Positions 52,531 through 60,660 of a stretch of DNA of 64,000 nt are shown here, piece by piece. The stretch spans positions 3,511,001 through 3,575,000 of the forward strand of contig NZ_CP162490.1 in assembly GCF_041245805.1 (NCBI RefSeq). The letters are read 5' to 3'. The number at the start of each line of letters is the position of its first letter. Position 1 is the stretch's first letter. The notes beneath the pieces are model-generated. The model saw nothing but the letters and a program-made list of their open reading frames with translations, did no database searches and was not told where the DNA came from. A program made the position numbers and the translations under genes. Source of the DNA: Xanthomonas sp. DAR 34887 (GTDB lineage Bacteria; Pseudomonadota; Gammaproteobacteria; Xanthomonadales; Xanthomonadaceae).

Positions 52531-53537
52531 CAGGCGGTTTTTCCGAAGGTTGCGAGCAAGTGGGATTGGGTGTGGCCGTAGCGGGCATCGGCGAGCAGGC
52601 CGTCCCAGCCGAGGGCGCCGCGGCCGATCAGGCCGAGCAGCGCGGCGGTGTTGAGCGGGCGGTCGCGCACGGCCTGCAGCGAGTCGTCGACCAGTTCGGG
52701 ATGGCAGACCAGGACCACGTCGCAGCCGGCGTCCAGGTGCGCGGACACCCGCGCGGCGACGCCGCCGGCGGCGAACGAGGCGGCCATGCCGATGTCGTCG
52801 GAGAACACCACGCCGCGGAAGCCCAGCTCCTGGCGCAGGATCTGCTGGATCCAGCGCGGCGAATAGCCGGCCGGTTCCGGCGCCACCTGCGGGTAGACCA
52901 CGTGCGCCATCATCACCGCATCGGCACCGGCGGCGATGCCGGCGGCGAACGGCACCAGGTCCTGCTCGCGCAGTTCCTGCAGCGGGCGCGGATCGACGGC
53001 GTTGTCGACGTGGGTGTCTTCCAGCACCGTGCCGTGGCCGGGAAAGTGCTTGAGCGTGGCGGCCATGCCGACGCTGTGCATGCCGCGCACGTAGGCGCCG
53101 GTGAACGCGGCCACCACCTGCGGATCGTCGCTGAAGGCGCGGTCGCCGATCGCGCGGTTGCCGCGCGCCAGATCCACCACCGGGGCGAAGCTCAGGTCCA
53201 CGCCGCTGGCGCGCACCTCGCTGGCCATCAGCCAGGCATGCTGCTCGGCCAGCGCCAGCGCCGCATCGCGGTCGCGCGCATACAGCGCGCCGAAGCCGTG
53301 CAGCGGCGGCAAGGCGCTATAGCCTTCGCGGAAGCGCTGCACGCGCCCGCCTTCCTGGTCCACGCAGATCAGCTGCGGCCGCGGCGCGGCGGCGCGGATC
53401 GCCGCGGTCAGCTCCACCAGCTGCGCCCTGGAGGCGAAATTGCGCTTGAACAGGACCACGCCGGCGACGGCATCGTGCTGCAGCCAGTCGCGTTCCTGGG
53501 CGGTGAGTTCGGTACCGGCGACACCGATCGCGAGCAT
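52530..53537 (-). CDS. nagZ: beta-N-acetylhexosaminidase NagZ
   Basis: 335-residue GH3 cytosolic enzyme of peptidoglycan recycling. The signature KHFPGHG (163-169) and DTHVDNA, with nucleophile Asp in VFSDDIGM. Removes N-acetylglucosamine from anhydro-muropeptides; it can influence beta-lactamase induction where AmpR is present. AGGAGAA precedes the ATG at 53537. Linked to hpt by a one-base overlap. Confidence 0.95.
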   Translation of the reverse strand: MLAIGVAGTELTAQERDWLQHDAVAGVVLFKRNFASRAQLVELTAAIRAAAPRPQLICVDQEGGRVQRFREGYSALPPLHGFGALYARDRDAALALAEQHAWLMASEVRASGVDLSFAPVVDLARGNRAIGDRAFSDDPQVVAAFTGAYVRGMHSVGMAATLKHFPGHGTVLEDTHVDNAVDPRPLQELREQDLVPFAAGIAAGADAVMMAHVVYPQVAPEPAGYSPRWIQQILRQELGFRGVVFSDDIGMAASFAAGGVAARVSAHLDAGCDVVLVCHPELVDDSLQAVRDRPLNTAALLGLIGRGALGWDGLLADARYGHTQSHLLATFGKTA

Positions 53538-53688
53538 GCGGGGGATTCTCCTGCCAGCGCTGTTCAGCGCGCCTGGGCCGCATTGTCGCAGATGACGGCG
53601 CCGGCGGCAGGCCGACGCGGCGGCGCGATGCGGCTCGGGCGCAGTGAGCGCATTGGACCCAGGCCAGGTTGCCGCGTTGCGACAGCGC

Positions 53689-54366
53689 CTACACCGCGCA
53701 GCCGTCGGGGCCGCAGTCCTGCGCCGCAGCCGCTGTCGGCGGCAGCAGGCCACGCAGCGTCGCGGCGAACACCTCCGGCGGTTGCGCTCCCTGGATCGCA
53801 TGGCGGCCGTCGACGACGTAGGTCGGCACCGCGCGGATCCCCATCGCCTGCGCCTGCTGCAGCTGCGCCTGGATCTCGGCCAAGCCCTCGTCGCCGTCCA
53901 GCAGCGCCTGCACCCGCGCCGCAGGCAGCCCGCCGGCGGCGCCGGCCTCGAGCAGCGTGCCGGTCTCGGCCAGGTTGCGGCCCTCGGCGAAGTGCGCGTG
54001 GAACAGCGCCTCGGCCACCGCCTCGACGTCGCCTTCGCGCGCCGCCAGCCACAGCAACCGGTGCGCCGGCAGCGTGGTCACCCGCACCTGGCCGCGATCG
54101 AAGTCGAACGGCAGGCCCTCGGCGCGCGCGGTGGCCTGGGTCTGCGCCAGGATCTGCTCGGTCCGCGCGGCACCGCCGAACTTGGCTTCATAGGCCTTGC
54201 GCAGCGGCACCGGCTCGGTGCCGGCATCGGGATCGAGCAGGTACGGATGCCAATGGATGTCCAGCGCCGGCGCATCCGCGCCGAGTGCCGCGATGCCCTG
54301 CTGCAGGCGGCGCTTGCCGATCCAGCACCAGGGGCAGACCACGTCGGACCAGATGTCGATGCGCAT
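53689..54366 (-). CDS. DsbA-family oxidoreductase, FrnE-like
   Basis: 225 residues with an N-terminal thioredoxin-fold CPWC site (residues 11-14, WSDVVCPWCWIGKRR), a helical insertion and VPTYVVDGRHAIQGAQPP near the C-terminus. No signal peptide, so cytoplasmic, as for FrnE-type proteins. The C-terminus has a second Cys pair (DCGPDGC) that could be redox active. The start at 54366 is four bases from a heptamer-repeat arm and has no clear ribosome-binding site. Confidence 0.88.
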   Translation of the reverse strand: MRIDIWSDVVCPWCWIGKRRLQQGIAALGADAPALDIHWHPYLLDPDAGTEPVPLRKAYEAKFGGAARTEQILAQTQATARAEGLPFDFDRGQVRVTTLPAHRLLWLAAREGDVEAVAEALFHAHFAEGRNLAETGTLLEAGAAGGLPAARVQALLDGDEGLAEIQAQLQQAQAMGIRAVPTYVVDGRHAIQGAQPPEVFAATLRGLLPPTAAAAQDCGPDGCAV

Positions 54367-54370
54367 GAGC

Positions 54371-54510
54371 GGGGATTGGGGATTCGTGATTCGGGATTGG
54401 CAAAAGCATAAACCTGATCGCGACGCGTGACCCGCTTTTGCGAATCCCCAATCCCAAATCACCAATCCCGGCACCTCAACGAATCCCTAATCCCGAATCC
54501 CCAATCCCGG
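54371..54510. repeat. palindromic heptamer-array element, copy 1
   Basis: Left arm of four heptamers (GGGATTG, GGGATTC, GTGATTC, GGGATTG; 54372-54399), a core with inverted GCAAAAGC/GCTTTTGC, then two right arms of inverted heptamers (54442-54470 and 54481-54510). Between the CYTH and DsbA-like genes. The outer right arm is the end of the CYTH coding sequence. Confidence 0.9.
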
Positions 54511-54993
54511 CCACTGACAGAACGGATGCGACGCCAGCGCCAGGTTGTAGTAGCGGGCAACGTCGGTGACTTCGGCGCCGATCCAGTCGGGTTTGGCGAA
54601 GGCCTCGTCGGCGCGCTCCAGCTCGATCTCGGCGACCACCAGCCCGGCGTTGTCACCGAGGAACTCGTCCACTTCCCACAGATGGCCCTGGTGTTGCACC
54701 AGGTGCCGGCGCTTGTCGATCAGCCCGCCCACGCACAGCGCCAGCAGCGCGCGCGCATCGTCCAGCGGCAGCGGATATTCGAACTCCTGGCGGGTATGCC
54801 CGAGCTCGCGCGACTTCAGGTTGAGGAAGGCCTCCTCGCCCTGGATGCGGACCCGCACCGAGGCCTTCTGCGCGCCGCTGTCCATCGCCGCCTGGTCGTT
54901 GATATAGCCCTGCGCCATCGGGATCACCCGATGCGCCGCGGCGCGCCAGCCGTCGCCGGTGACGAGGAATTTGCGTTCGATTTCTACAGGCAT
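54487..54993 (-). CDS. CYTH-domain protein with repeat-encoded tail
   Basis: 168 residues. CYTH fold: the signature IERKFLV at the N-terminus, then RVRIQGEEAFLNLK, a HLWEVDEFLG block and LVVAEIELERADE. Class of inorganic triphosphatases and adenylate cyclases; substrate probably tripolyphosphate or similar, not shown. The last seven residues (PGLGIRD) are encoded by a heptamer-array arm, and the TAG stop lies inside it. No ribosome-binding site: CCTAATCCC of an adjoining arm precedes the ATG at 54993. Confidence 0.85.
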   Translation of the reverse strand: MPVEIERKFLVTGDGWRAAAHRVIPMAQGYINDQAAMDSGAQKASVRVRIQGEEAFLNLKSRELGHTRQEFEYPLPLDDARALLALCVGGLIDKRRHLVQHQGHLWEVDEFLGDNAGLVVAEIELERADEAFAKPDWIGAEVTDVARYYNLALASHPFCQWPGLGIRD

Positions 54994-55088
54994 GGGATTA
55001 GGCATTGGGGATTCGGGATTGGTCAAAGCATAAGCCCGCGCGCAGGCTGCGCTGTTACGAATCCCTAATCTCGAATCCCCAATCCCGG
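54994..55088. repeat. palindromic heptamer-array element, copy 2
   Basis: Left arm 54994-55022 (GGGATTAGGCATTGGGGATT and CGGGATTGG), core beginning TCAAAGCATAAGCC, right arm 55059-55088. Between rlmD and the CYTH gene. The right arm matches copy 1 outer right arm at 29 of 30 positions and encodes the RlmD tail. Confidence 0.9.
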
Positions 55089-56432
55089 CTTCTCGAACAC
55101 CGCGATGCTCTCCACATGCGCGGTATGCGGGAACATGTCCATCGCGCCGGCGGCCTTCAGCACGAAGCCCTGCTCGTTGACCAGGTAGCCGGCGTCGCGC
55201 GCCAGCGAGCCGGGGTGGCAGCTGACGTAGACGATGCGCTGGAAGCGGTCCAACGGCAGCTGCCGCAACACCTCGATCGCGCCGGAGCGCGGCGGGTCGA
55301 GCAGCAGCTTGTCGAAGCCCTGCTGCATCCACGGCGCCTGGCGCTGGTCCTGGGTCAGGTCGGCGGCGAAGAACTGCGCGTTGTCCAGGCCGTTGCGCTG
55401 CGCGTTGTCGCGCGCCCGCGCCACCAGCCCCGCATCGCCTTCCACGCCCACCACCTCGCGCACCGTGCGCGCCAGCGGCAGGGTGAAATTGCCCAGCCCG
55501 CAGAACAGGTCGAGCACGCGGTCATCGGGCTGCGCGTCGAGCAGGGTCAGCGCCAGCGCGATCATCTTCTGGTTGAGCGCGGCGTTGACCTGGATGAAAT
55601 CCAGCGGCCGGAACGCCAGCTCCACGTCCCATTGCGGCAACCGGAACGACAGCGGCACCTGCTGCGGGTACAGCGGATGCACGCTGTCCACGCCGCCGGG
55701 CTGCAGGAAGATGGCGAAGTCGTGCGCCTGGGCGAACGCCACCAGCGCCGCCTGGTCGCGCGCGCTGAGCGGCTGCATGTGGCGGAAGGTCAGCGCTACG
55801 CCGCTGTGCTCGGGGGTGGGGTCGCCGGCGATGAATTCGATCTGCGGGATGTCGCGCTTGCCGTCCAGGCCCTCGACCAGCTCGGCCAGCACGCTCACCT
55901 TGAAGCCGATCTGCGGAATCACCGTGTGGCATACCGACAGGTCGGCGACGAAGCGCGGATCGAGCTCGCGGAACCCCACCAGGGTCTTGTCCTTCTTCTC
56001 CACCCGGCGCACCGAGAACCGGCCCTTGCGCCGGTAGCCCCAGGGCTCACCGGACAGCGCCGGCAGCACCGTCTGCGGGCTTACGTGGCCGATCCGCTCC
56101 AGGTTTTCGGTCAACACCCGCTGCTTGGCCAGGATCTGCTGGTCCTCGGCCAGGTGCTGCAGCACGCACCCGGCGCAGACCCCGAAATGCGGACAGCGCG
56201 GTTGCACCCGCTGCGGCGAGGGCTGCAGCACCTGCAGGGTGCGCGCCTCGTCGAAATGACGGTTGCGCGCGGTGGGTTCGGCGAGGACCGTCTCCCCGGG
56301 CAACGCGCCGGCGACGAAGGCGACCTTGCCGCCCTCGCCCTCCGGGCGGGCGACGCCGCGGCCGTCGTGGCTGAGATCGGCGATGTCGGTCTGGAACGGG
56401 GTGCGGTCTAGGCGTTTTCTGGATCGGGCCAC
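55065..56432 (-). CDS. rlmD: 23S rRNA (uracil-1939-C5)-methyltransferase RlmD
   Basis: 455 residues. Fe-S cysteines in CPHFGVCAGCVLQHL, SAM motif LDLFCGLGNFTLPLA, the catalytic dyad region LLLDPPRSGA and nucleophile Cys in YVSCHPGSLARD. Modifies U1939 of 23S rRNA. The C-terminus continues beyond the usual VESIAVFE into KPGLGIRD, encoded by a heptamer-array arm. Start ATG at 56432 in the gap before a divergent regulator gene. Confidence 0.95.
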   Translation of the reverse strand: MARSRKRLDRTPFQTDIADLSHDGRGVARPEGEGGKVAFVAGALPGETVLAEPTARNRHFDEARTLQVLQPSPQRVQPRCPHFGVCAGCVLQHLAEDQQILAKQRVLTENLERIGHVSPQTVLPALSGEPWGYRRKGRFSVRRVEKKDKTLVGFRELDPRFVADLSVCHTVIPQIGFKVSVLAELVEGLDGKRDIPQIEFIAGDPTPEHSGVALTFRHMQPLSARDQAALVAFAQAHDFAIFLQPGGVDSVHPLYPQQVPLSFRLPQWDVELAFRPLDFIQVNAALNQKMIALALTLLDAQPDDRVLDLFCGLGNFTLPLARTVREVVGVEGDAGLVARARDNAQRNGLDNAQFFAADLTQDQRQAPWMQQGFDKLLLDPPRSGAIEVLRQLPLDRFQRIVYVSCHPGSLARDAGYLVNEQGFVLKAAGAMDMFPHTAHVESIAVFEKPGLGIRD

Positions 56433-56715
56433 GTGGCGGCAGGCTGCGGGCGGAAAAGGGCGGCTATTGTCGCAGATGCGCCAAGGCCTGCCGATGCGCG
56501 GGGAGCGACCCTGCCGTGCCCGCGCGTGCGCCGATGCCGCCCTGCAAGCGCCCGGCGCGGCGCTCCGGGCTACCCGGCCTGCGCCGATGCGGTCGGCAGC
56601 GCCCGCAGCGGCTGGCCCATGGCGCCCGCTTGCAGACGCGGCGGCGGCGGCGCAAAGTGGTGCGACGCATCGTCGCAGCCGCTAAGATGCGCCCAGGCCG
56701 CATGGAGGCATAAGG

Positions 56716-57426
56716 ATGGCATTGACCCAGGACCCTGTGACGCGACTTTTGCTGGTCGAGGACGACCCGATCAGTCGCACGTTTTTGCACGTGACGCTGG
56801 AATCCCTGCCCGCGCAGGTCGATCTGGCCGACAGCGTCGCTTCCGCGCTGCTCAGTGCGCAGGCGCAGCAACACGATCTTTGGCTGATCGACGCCAACCT
56901 GCCCGACGGCAGCGGCGCCGAGCTGCTGCAGCGTCTGCAGCGGCAACGCCCCGGCACGTTGGCGTTGGCGCATACCGCCGACGCCAGCGGCGCGGTCCGC
57001 GAGCACCTGCTCGGCGCCGGTTTCGCCGAAGTGCTGCTGAAACCGCTCACTCCCGAACGCCTGCTGCAGGCGGTGCGCCGCTTGCTGGCGCGTGGCCGCG
57101 CCGGCGCGGCGCCGAACGCGGCGGAGGCGACAATGGACTGGGACGAGACCACCGCGCTGGTCGCGCTCAACGGCGAGCGCTCGCACCTGATCGCGCTGCG
57201 CGAACTGTTCCTCGCCGAGTTGCCCGGCACCCGAGACGCGGTCGCCTCGGCGCTGCAGCTCAGCGACGAACAAGCAGTGCGCAACCACCTGCACCGGCTG
57301 CAGGCCAGCTGCGGCTTCGTCGGCGCCGCCCGGCTGGCGCGCGCGGTACGCCAGTTGCAGGGCGACCCGGCCTCGTCGCAGGCGCGCAGCCAGTTCAGCG
57401 AGGCGGTCGCTGCGTTGCTGCATTGA
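56716..57426 (+). CDS. response regulator with REC and Hpt domains
   Basis: 236 residues. REC at about 9-125: acidic pair E15/D16/D17 in LLVEDDP, phospho-acceptor D59 in LIDANLPDG, and the conserved Lys in LLKPLT. A C-terminal Hpt-type helix bundle carries H193 in NHLHRLQASCGFVGAARL, where the Lys after the His motif is Gln. No DNA-binding domain, and no histidine kinase beside it: a candidate phosphotransfer intermediate of a phosphorelay. Divergent from rlmD. Confidence 0.82.
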   Translation: MALTQDPVTRLLLVEDDPISRTFLHVTLESLPAQVDLADSVASALLSAQAQQHDLWLIDANLPDGSGAELLQRLQRQRPGTLALAHTADASGAVREHLLGAGFAEVLLKPLTPERLLQAVRRLLARGRAGAAPNAAEATMDWDETTALVALNGERSHLIALRELFLAELPGTRDAVASALQLSDEQAVRNHLHRLQASCGFVGAARLARAVRQLQGDPASSQARSQFSEAVAALLH

Positions 57427-57429
57427 GCC

Positions 57430-57585
57430 GGGATTGGGGATTTGGGATTGGGGATTCGTGAAAGCTGGGCGTCGCTGCACTGCCGCGCCGCCCGCATGCC
57501 CCTGTAGGAGCGGCTTCAGCCGCGACACACACCGCCGGCAGCCGATGCGCTGCAGAACCGGCGGGGGCTGAAGCCCCTCCTACAG
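57430..57585. repeat. heptamer arm plus inverted REP-type pair
   Basis: Four heptamers (GGGATTG, GGGATTT, GGGATTG, GGGATTC; 57430-57457) directly after the regulator stop, then GTGAAAGC like the core of the palindromic elements, and a REP-type pair at 57503-57527 and 57561-57585. Convergent with recO. An element that has lost or replaced its right half. Confidence 0.85.
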
Positions 57586-57605
57586 AAGGCCGGCGAAAGC
57601 GCGGC

Positions 57606-58403
57606 TCAATCGGCCTTCGGTGCCGGCGATTCGGGCTCTTCCGGCGCCTCCGGCAGTTCCGCAGCGTCAGCGTCCGCGTCGCGGCGCTGGCGGGTCAGAT
57701 CCTGCAGCATCTCCCATGACTTCAGGCCGCGCCCGCCGAGGTGGTGCATCAGCACCACGCGCATGCCGCGGCGCAGGCCGGGCAGGTCTTCGGCCACTGG
57801 CATCTCGTCGGCGGCCAATGCCAGCAACGCGCGGCCGGTGGCCATGCCGCTGCGCTGGTCGTGGCCGCGGTCGCTGAGCAGGCGACGCGGGCCGTGTTCG
57901 GCGTCCAGCACGTAGCGCGCGGCCGGGTCGATCGGCTCGCCATCGCCGTCGTGGCGCAGGTCGAACCCCACGCCCAGCGCGTCCAGCAGGTCGCGCTCGA
58001 AGCAGCGCAGCGTCCACGCCAGCGGCGCCTCCGCGCCCAGCCGCGCGCGCACCCGTGCGTAGGCCAGGTACAGGTCGGGCGCGGGATCGTCGCGCGGCGC
58101 CAGGCGCAGGGTCAATTCGTTGATGTAGAACCCGGCGAGCATGCCGTCGCCACTCAGGCGCGGCGCCGTGTCCAGCGCCTCGGCCGCACGAAGCTGGGCC
58201 AGCTCGCCGCGGCGCTGCGCGCTGAAGCGGATCGACTGCAGCGGCTGCAGCGCGGCGCGCAGCGGCTGATTCTTCGGGCCCTGCACGCCCCGCGCCAGCA
58301 CGCCCAGCCGGCCGTACTGCGCGCTCAGCACTTCCACCAGCAGGCTGGTCTCGCGCCAGGGACGCGCGTGCAGGACGAAGGCGGGTTCGTGTTCGATGAG
58401 CAT
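57606..58403 (-). CDS. recO: DNA repair protein RecO
   Basis: 265 residues. N-terminal OB fold (AFVLHARPWRETSLLVEVLS, QYGRLGVLARGVQGPKN), the central helical domain (FYINELTLRLAPRDDPAPDL, LRCFERDLLDALGVGFDL) and the C-terminal part. Mediates RecA loading and strand annealing with RecR. Starts at 58403, just upstream of a (GGGACTC)5 array, and follows era in the usual rnc-era-recO order although a repeat block separates them. Confidence 0.95.
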   Translation of the reverse strand: MLIEHEPAFVLHARPWRETSLLVEVLSAQYGRLGVLARGVQGPKNQPLRAALQPLQSIRFSAQRRGELAQLRAAEALDTAPRLSGDGMLAGFYINELTLRLAPRDDPAPDLYLAYARVRARLGAEAPLAWTLRCFERDLLDALGVGFDLRHDGDGEPIDPAARYVLDAEHGPRRLLSDRGHDQRSGMATGRALLALAADEMPVAEDLPGLRRGMRVVLMHHLGGRGLKSWEMLQDLTRQRRDADADAAELPEAPEEPESPAPKAD

Positions 58404-58418
58404 GGGAGCTTCGGGCTC

Positions 58419-58453
58419 GGGACTCGGGACTCGGGACTCGGGACTCGGGACTC
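58419..58453. repeat. (GGGACTC)5 heptamer array
   Basis: Five perfect GGGACTC units (58419-58453) about 16 bp upstream of the recO start codon. Copy changes would alter leader spacing. Same unit as inside icmF. Confidence 0.93.
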
Positions 58454-58561
58454 GAAGATGCTGTCCGGGAACGAATCGCTGTCAAGCGATCCGATGATGA
58501 AAGTGCCACGTGTTTCCAGGTGAAAACGGCTTGGCTCAGCCACTTCGAGCCAACGCTATTC

Positions 58562-58685
58562 TGTAGGAGGGGCTTCAGCCCCGACGCCTTACCGGTAACG
58601 CGTCGGGGCTGAAGCCCCTCCTACAGAAAAGCGGAAATGCGGCGAACTTGCGAAATCCCGAATCCAAAATCCGAATCCCGAATCC
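58562..58685. repeat. inverted REP-type pair and heptamer arm between era and recO
   Basis: REP-type pair 58562-58587 and 58600-58625 (loop CTTACCGGTAA-like), then a heptamer-type array (GAATCC, GAATCCC units) at about 58661-58685, just after the era stop on the minus strand. Probable transcription attenuator between era and recO. Confidence 0.82.
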
Positions 58686-58690
58686 CAGCC

Positions 58691-59593
58691 TTACTCCCCG
58701 TAACCGAACGCCTTCAGCGCCGCCTCGTCGTCCGACCAGCCCTCGCGCACGCGGACCCAGGTCTCCAGGAACACCTTGGCGCCGAACAGGCGCTCCATCT
58801 GCTGCCGGGCCTTGGCGCCGATGTCCTTCAGCCGCGTGCCGCCCTTGCCGATCACGATCGCCTTCTGGCCCTCGCGTTCGACCCAGATCACCGCGCCGAT
58901 GCGCAGCAACGCGCCGTCCTCGGCGAAGCGTTCGATTTCCACCGTGGTCGCGTACGGCAGCTCTTCGCCGAGCTGGCGCATCAGCTGCTCGCGGACCAGT
59001 TCGCCGGCCAGGAAGCGCTGGCTGCGGTCGGTGATCTCGTCCTCGCCGAACATCGCCGGCGCTTCCGGCACCAGACCCAGCAGGTCGCGCACCAGCGCCT
59101 CCAGGCCCTTGCGCTTGAGCGCGGAGATCGGGTGCACCGCGGCGAAGCTGCGGCCGTCGCTGACCTGCTGCAGGAACGGCAGCAGCGCGGTCTTGTCCTT
59201 GAGCCGGTCGACCTTGTTCACCACCAGCACCACCGGGATGCCGGCATCGCTGAGCACGTTGAACGCCAGCGTGTCCTCGTCGTCCCAACGCCCGGCCTCG
59301 ATCACCAGCAGGCCGGCGTCCACGCCTTCCAGCGAGCCGCGCGCGGCGCGGTTCATGACCCGGTTCATGGCGCGCTTCTGCTCGCGGTGCAGGCCGGGGG
59401 TGTCGACCAGCACCAACTGCCCTTCCGGGAAGCTGGCGATGCCGAGCAAGCGGTGCCGGGTGGTCTGCGGCCGGTTGGAGACGATGCTGACCTTGGCGCC
59501 CACCAGGGCGTTGGTCAGGGTGGACTTGCCCACGTTGGGGCGGCCGATCACGGCCACGCTGCCGCTGCAGTAAGAAGAGGCTTGCTCGTTCAC
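58691..59593 (-). CDS. era: GTPase Era
   Basis: 300 residues. G1 GRPNVGKSTL, G3 DTPGLH, G4 NKVD, and the C-terminal KH domain (VIWVEREGQKAIVIGKGGTR). Assists maturation of 16S rRNA and 30S assembly. The start is GTG at 59593 inside GTGA of the rnc stop, so translation is coupled. Confidence 0.96.
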   Translation of the reverse strand: MNEQASSYCSGSVAVIGRPNVGKSTLTNALVGAKVSIVSNRPQTTRHRLLGIASFPEGQLVLVDTPGLHREQKRAMNRVMNRAARGSLEGVDAGLLVIEAGRWDDEDTLAFNVLSDAGIPVVLVVNKVDRLKDKTALLPFLQQVSDGRSFAAVHPISALKRKGLEALVRDLLGLVPEAPAMFGEDEITDRSQRFLAGELVREQLMRQLGEELPYATTVEIERFAEDGALLRIGAVIWVEREGQKAIVIGKGGTRLKDIGAKARQQMERLFGAKVFLETWVRVREGWSDDEAALKAFGYGE

Positions 59594-60270
59594 TTGCTGG
59601 AATCCAGTTGCTCGATGGCGGCGGCGGCGGCCTGTTGCTCGGCCAGCCGTCGCGAGGTGCCCTCGCCCTCGGTGGTGAGGGCAGGCTCGGCGAGTACGCA
59701 GCGTACCCGGAATAGCTTGGCGTGTTCGTCGCCGGTTTCGCTGATCAGTTCGTAGCCCGGCAAGGCGCGCTGTCGCGCCTGCAGCCATTCCTGCAGGCGG
59801 GTCTTGGCGTCCTTCTCCGGCTTGCCCACCGGCAGTGCGGCCAGCGCCGTCTCGAACCAGGGCAGGATCACCGCACGGCAGGCCTCGAATCCGGCATCCA
59901 GGTAGATCGCCGCGACCACCGCCTCGACCGCGTCGGCCAGGATCGAATCGCGGCGATGCCCGCCGGACTTCATCTCGCCCGGCCCCAGGGTCAGCCGCTC
60001 GCCAAGTTCCAGCTGGCGGCCGATGGTGGCCAGCGAGGCCTCGCGCACCAGTTCGGCGCGGGCGCGGGTCAGCGCGCCCTCGTCGGCCTTGGGCCAGCGC
60101 CGGTACAGCGCCTCGGCGATCAGCTGGTTGACGATGCTGTCGCCGAGGAATTCCAGCCGCTCGTTGTGCGGCGCGCCGGCGCTGCGATGCGTCAGCGCCT
60201 GCGCCAGCAGCTGCGGGTCGGCGAAGCGGTGACCGATGCGGTCGCCGCGCAAGATCGTCTTACTCGCCAC
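59590..60270 (-). CDS. rnc: ribonuclease III
   Basis: 226 residues. Signature NERLEFLGDSIVNQL (37-51), second metal site in DAVEAVVAAIYLDAGF and a C-terminal dsRNA-binding domain (TRLQEWLQARQRALPGYEL). Processes rRNA and structured RNAs. Overlaps the DUF4845 gene by 11 nt and era by 4 nt. Confidence 0.96.
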   Translation of the reverse strand: MASKTILRGDRIGHRFADPQLLAQALTHRSAGAPHNERLEFLGDSIVNQLIAEALYRRWPKADEGALTRARAELVREASLATIGRQLELGERLTLGPGEMKSGGHRRDSILADAVEAVVAAIYLDAGFEACRAVILPWFETALAALPVGKPEKDAKTRLQEWLQARQRALPGYELISETGDEHAKLFRVRCVLAEPALTTEGEGTSRRLAEQQAAAAAIEQLDSSK

Positions 60271-60637
60271 CGCGCGTCGTCAGGTCCTGGGTGATGTCGA
60301 ACTTGCCGACCACGTCCAGGTTGGCGACCAGCGGCTTGCGCACTTCGTAAGCCACATGCATCTTCCAGCCAGAATCCATGCGGTCGAACTTGACGTCGTC
60401 CGGCTTCACGTTGTCCGAGTTGTTGATGTCCAGGCGGCGGAACAGCAGCATCTTCGCCTGCGCCGGATCCATGTCGGCGCTGCCCGGTTCGGCGGCCAGG
60501 CCCTTCATCGCCGAGCGCACCGCGTAGTACTCCAGGTACATCGGGAACAGCTTCATGCCGATGTAGGCGAAGAACCCCACCACCGCCAGCACGATCACGA
60601 ACGACGTCAACGTCATGCCACTTTGCTTGTGCTTCAT
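60260..60637 (-). CDS. DUF4845-family membrane protein
   Basis: 125 residues. One N-terminal membrane helix (TLTSFVIVLAVVGFFAYIGM) after a QSGMTL segment reminiscent of type IV pilin-like prepilin sites, then a soluble domain. The usual companion between lepB and rnc in gammaproteobacteria; function unknown. GGGAAG precedes the ATG. Overlaps rnc by 11 nt. Confidence 0.88.
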   Translation of the reverse strand: MKHKQSGMTLTSFVIVLAVVGFFAYIGMKLFPMYLEYYAVRSAMKGLAAEPGSADMDPAQAKMLLFRRLDINNSDNVKPDDVKFDRMDSGWKMHVAYEVRKPLVANLDVVGKFDITQDLTTRGGE

Positions 60638-60660
60638 CGCGCTTCCCCTTACGCCAGAAA

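Noticed and set aside
54371..54510. Attachment site or prophage boundary
   Set aside because: No integrase, tRNA or phage genes nearby; the same element recurs at other gene junctions.
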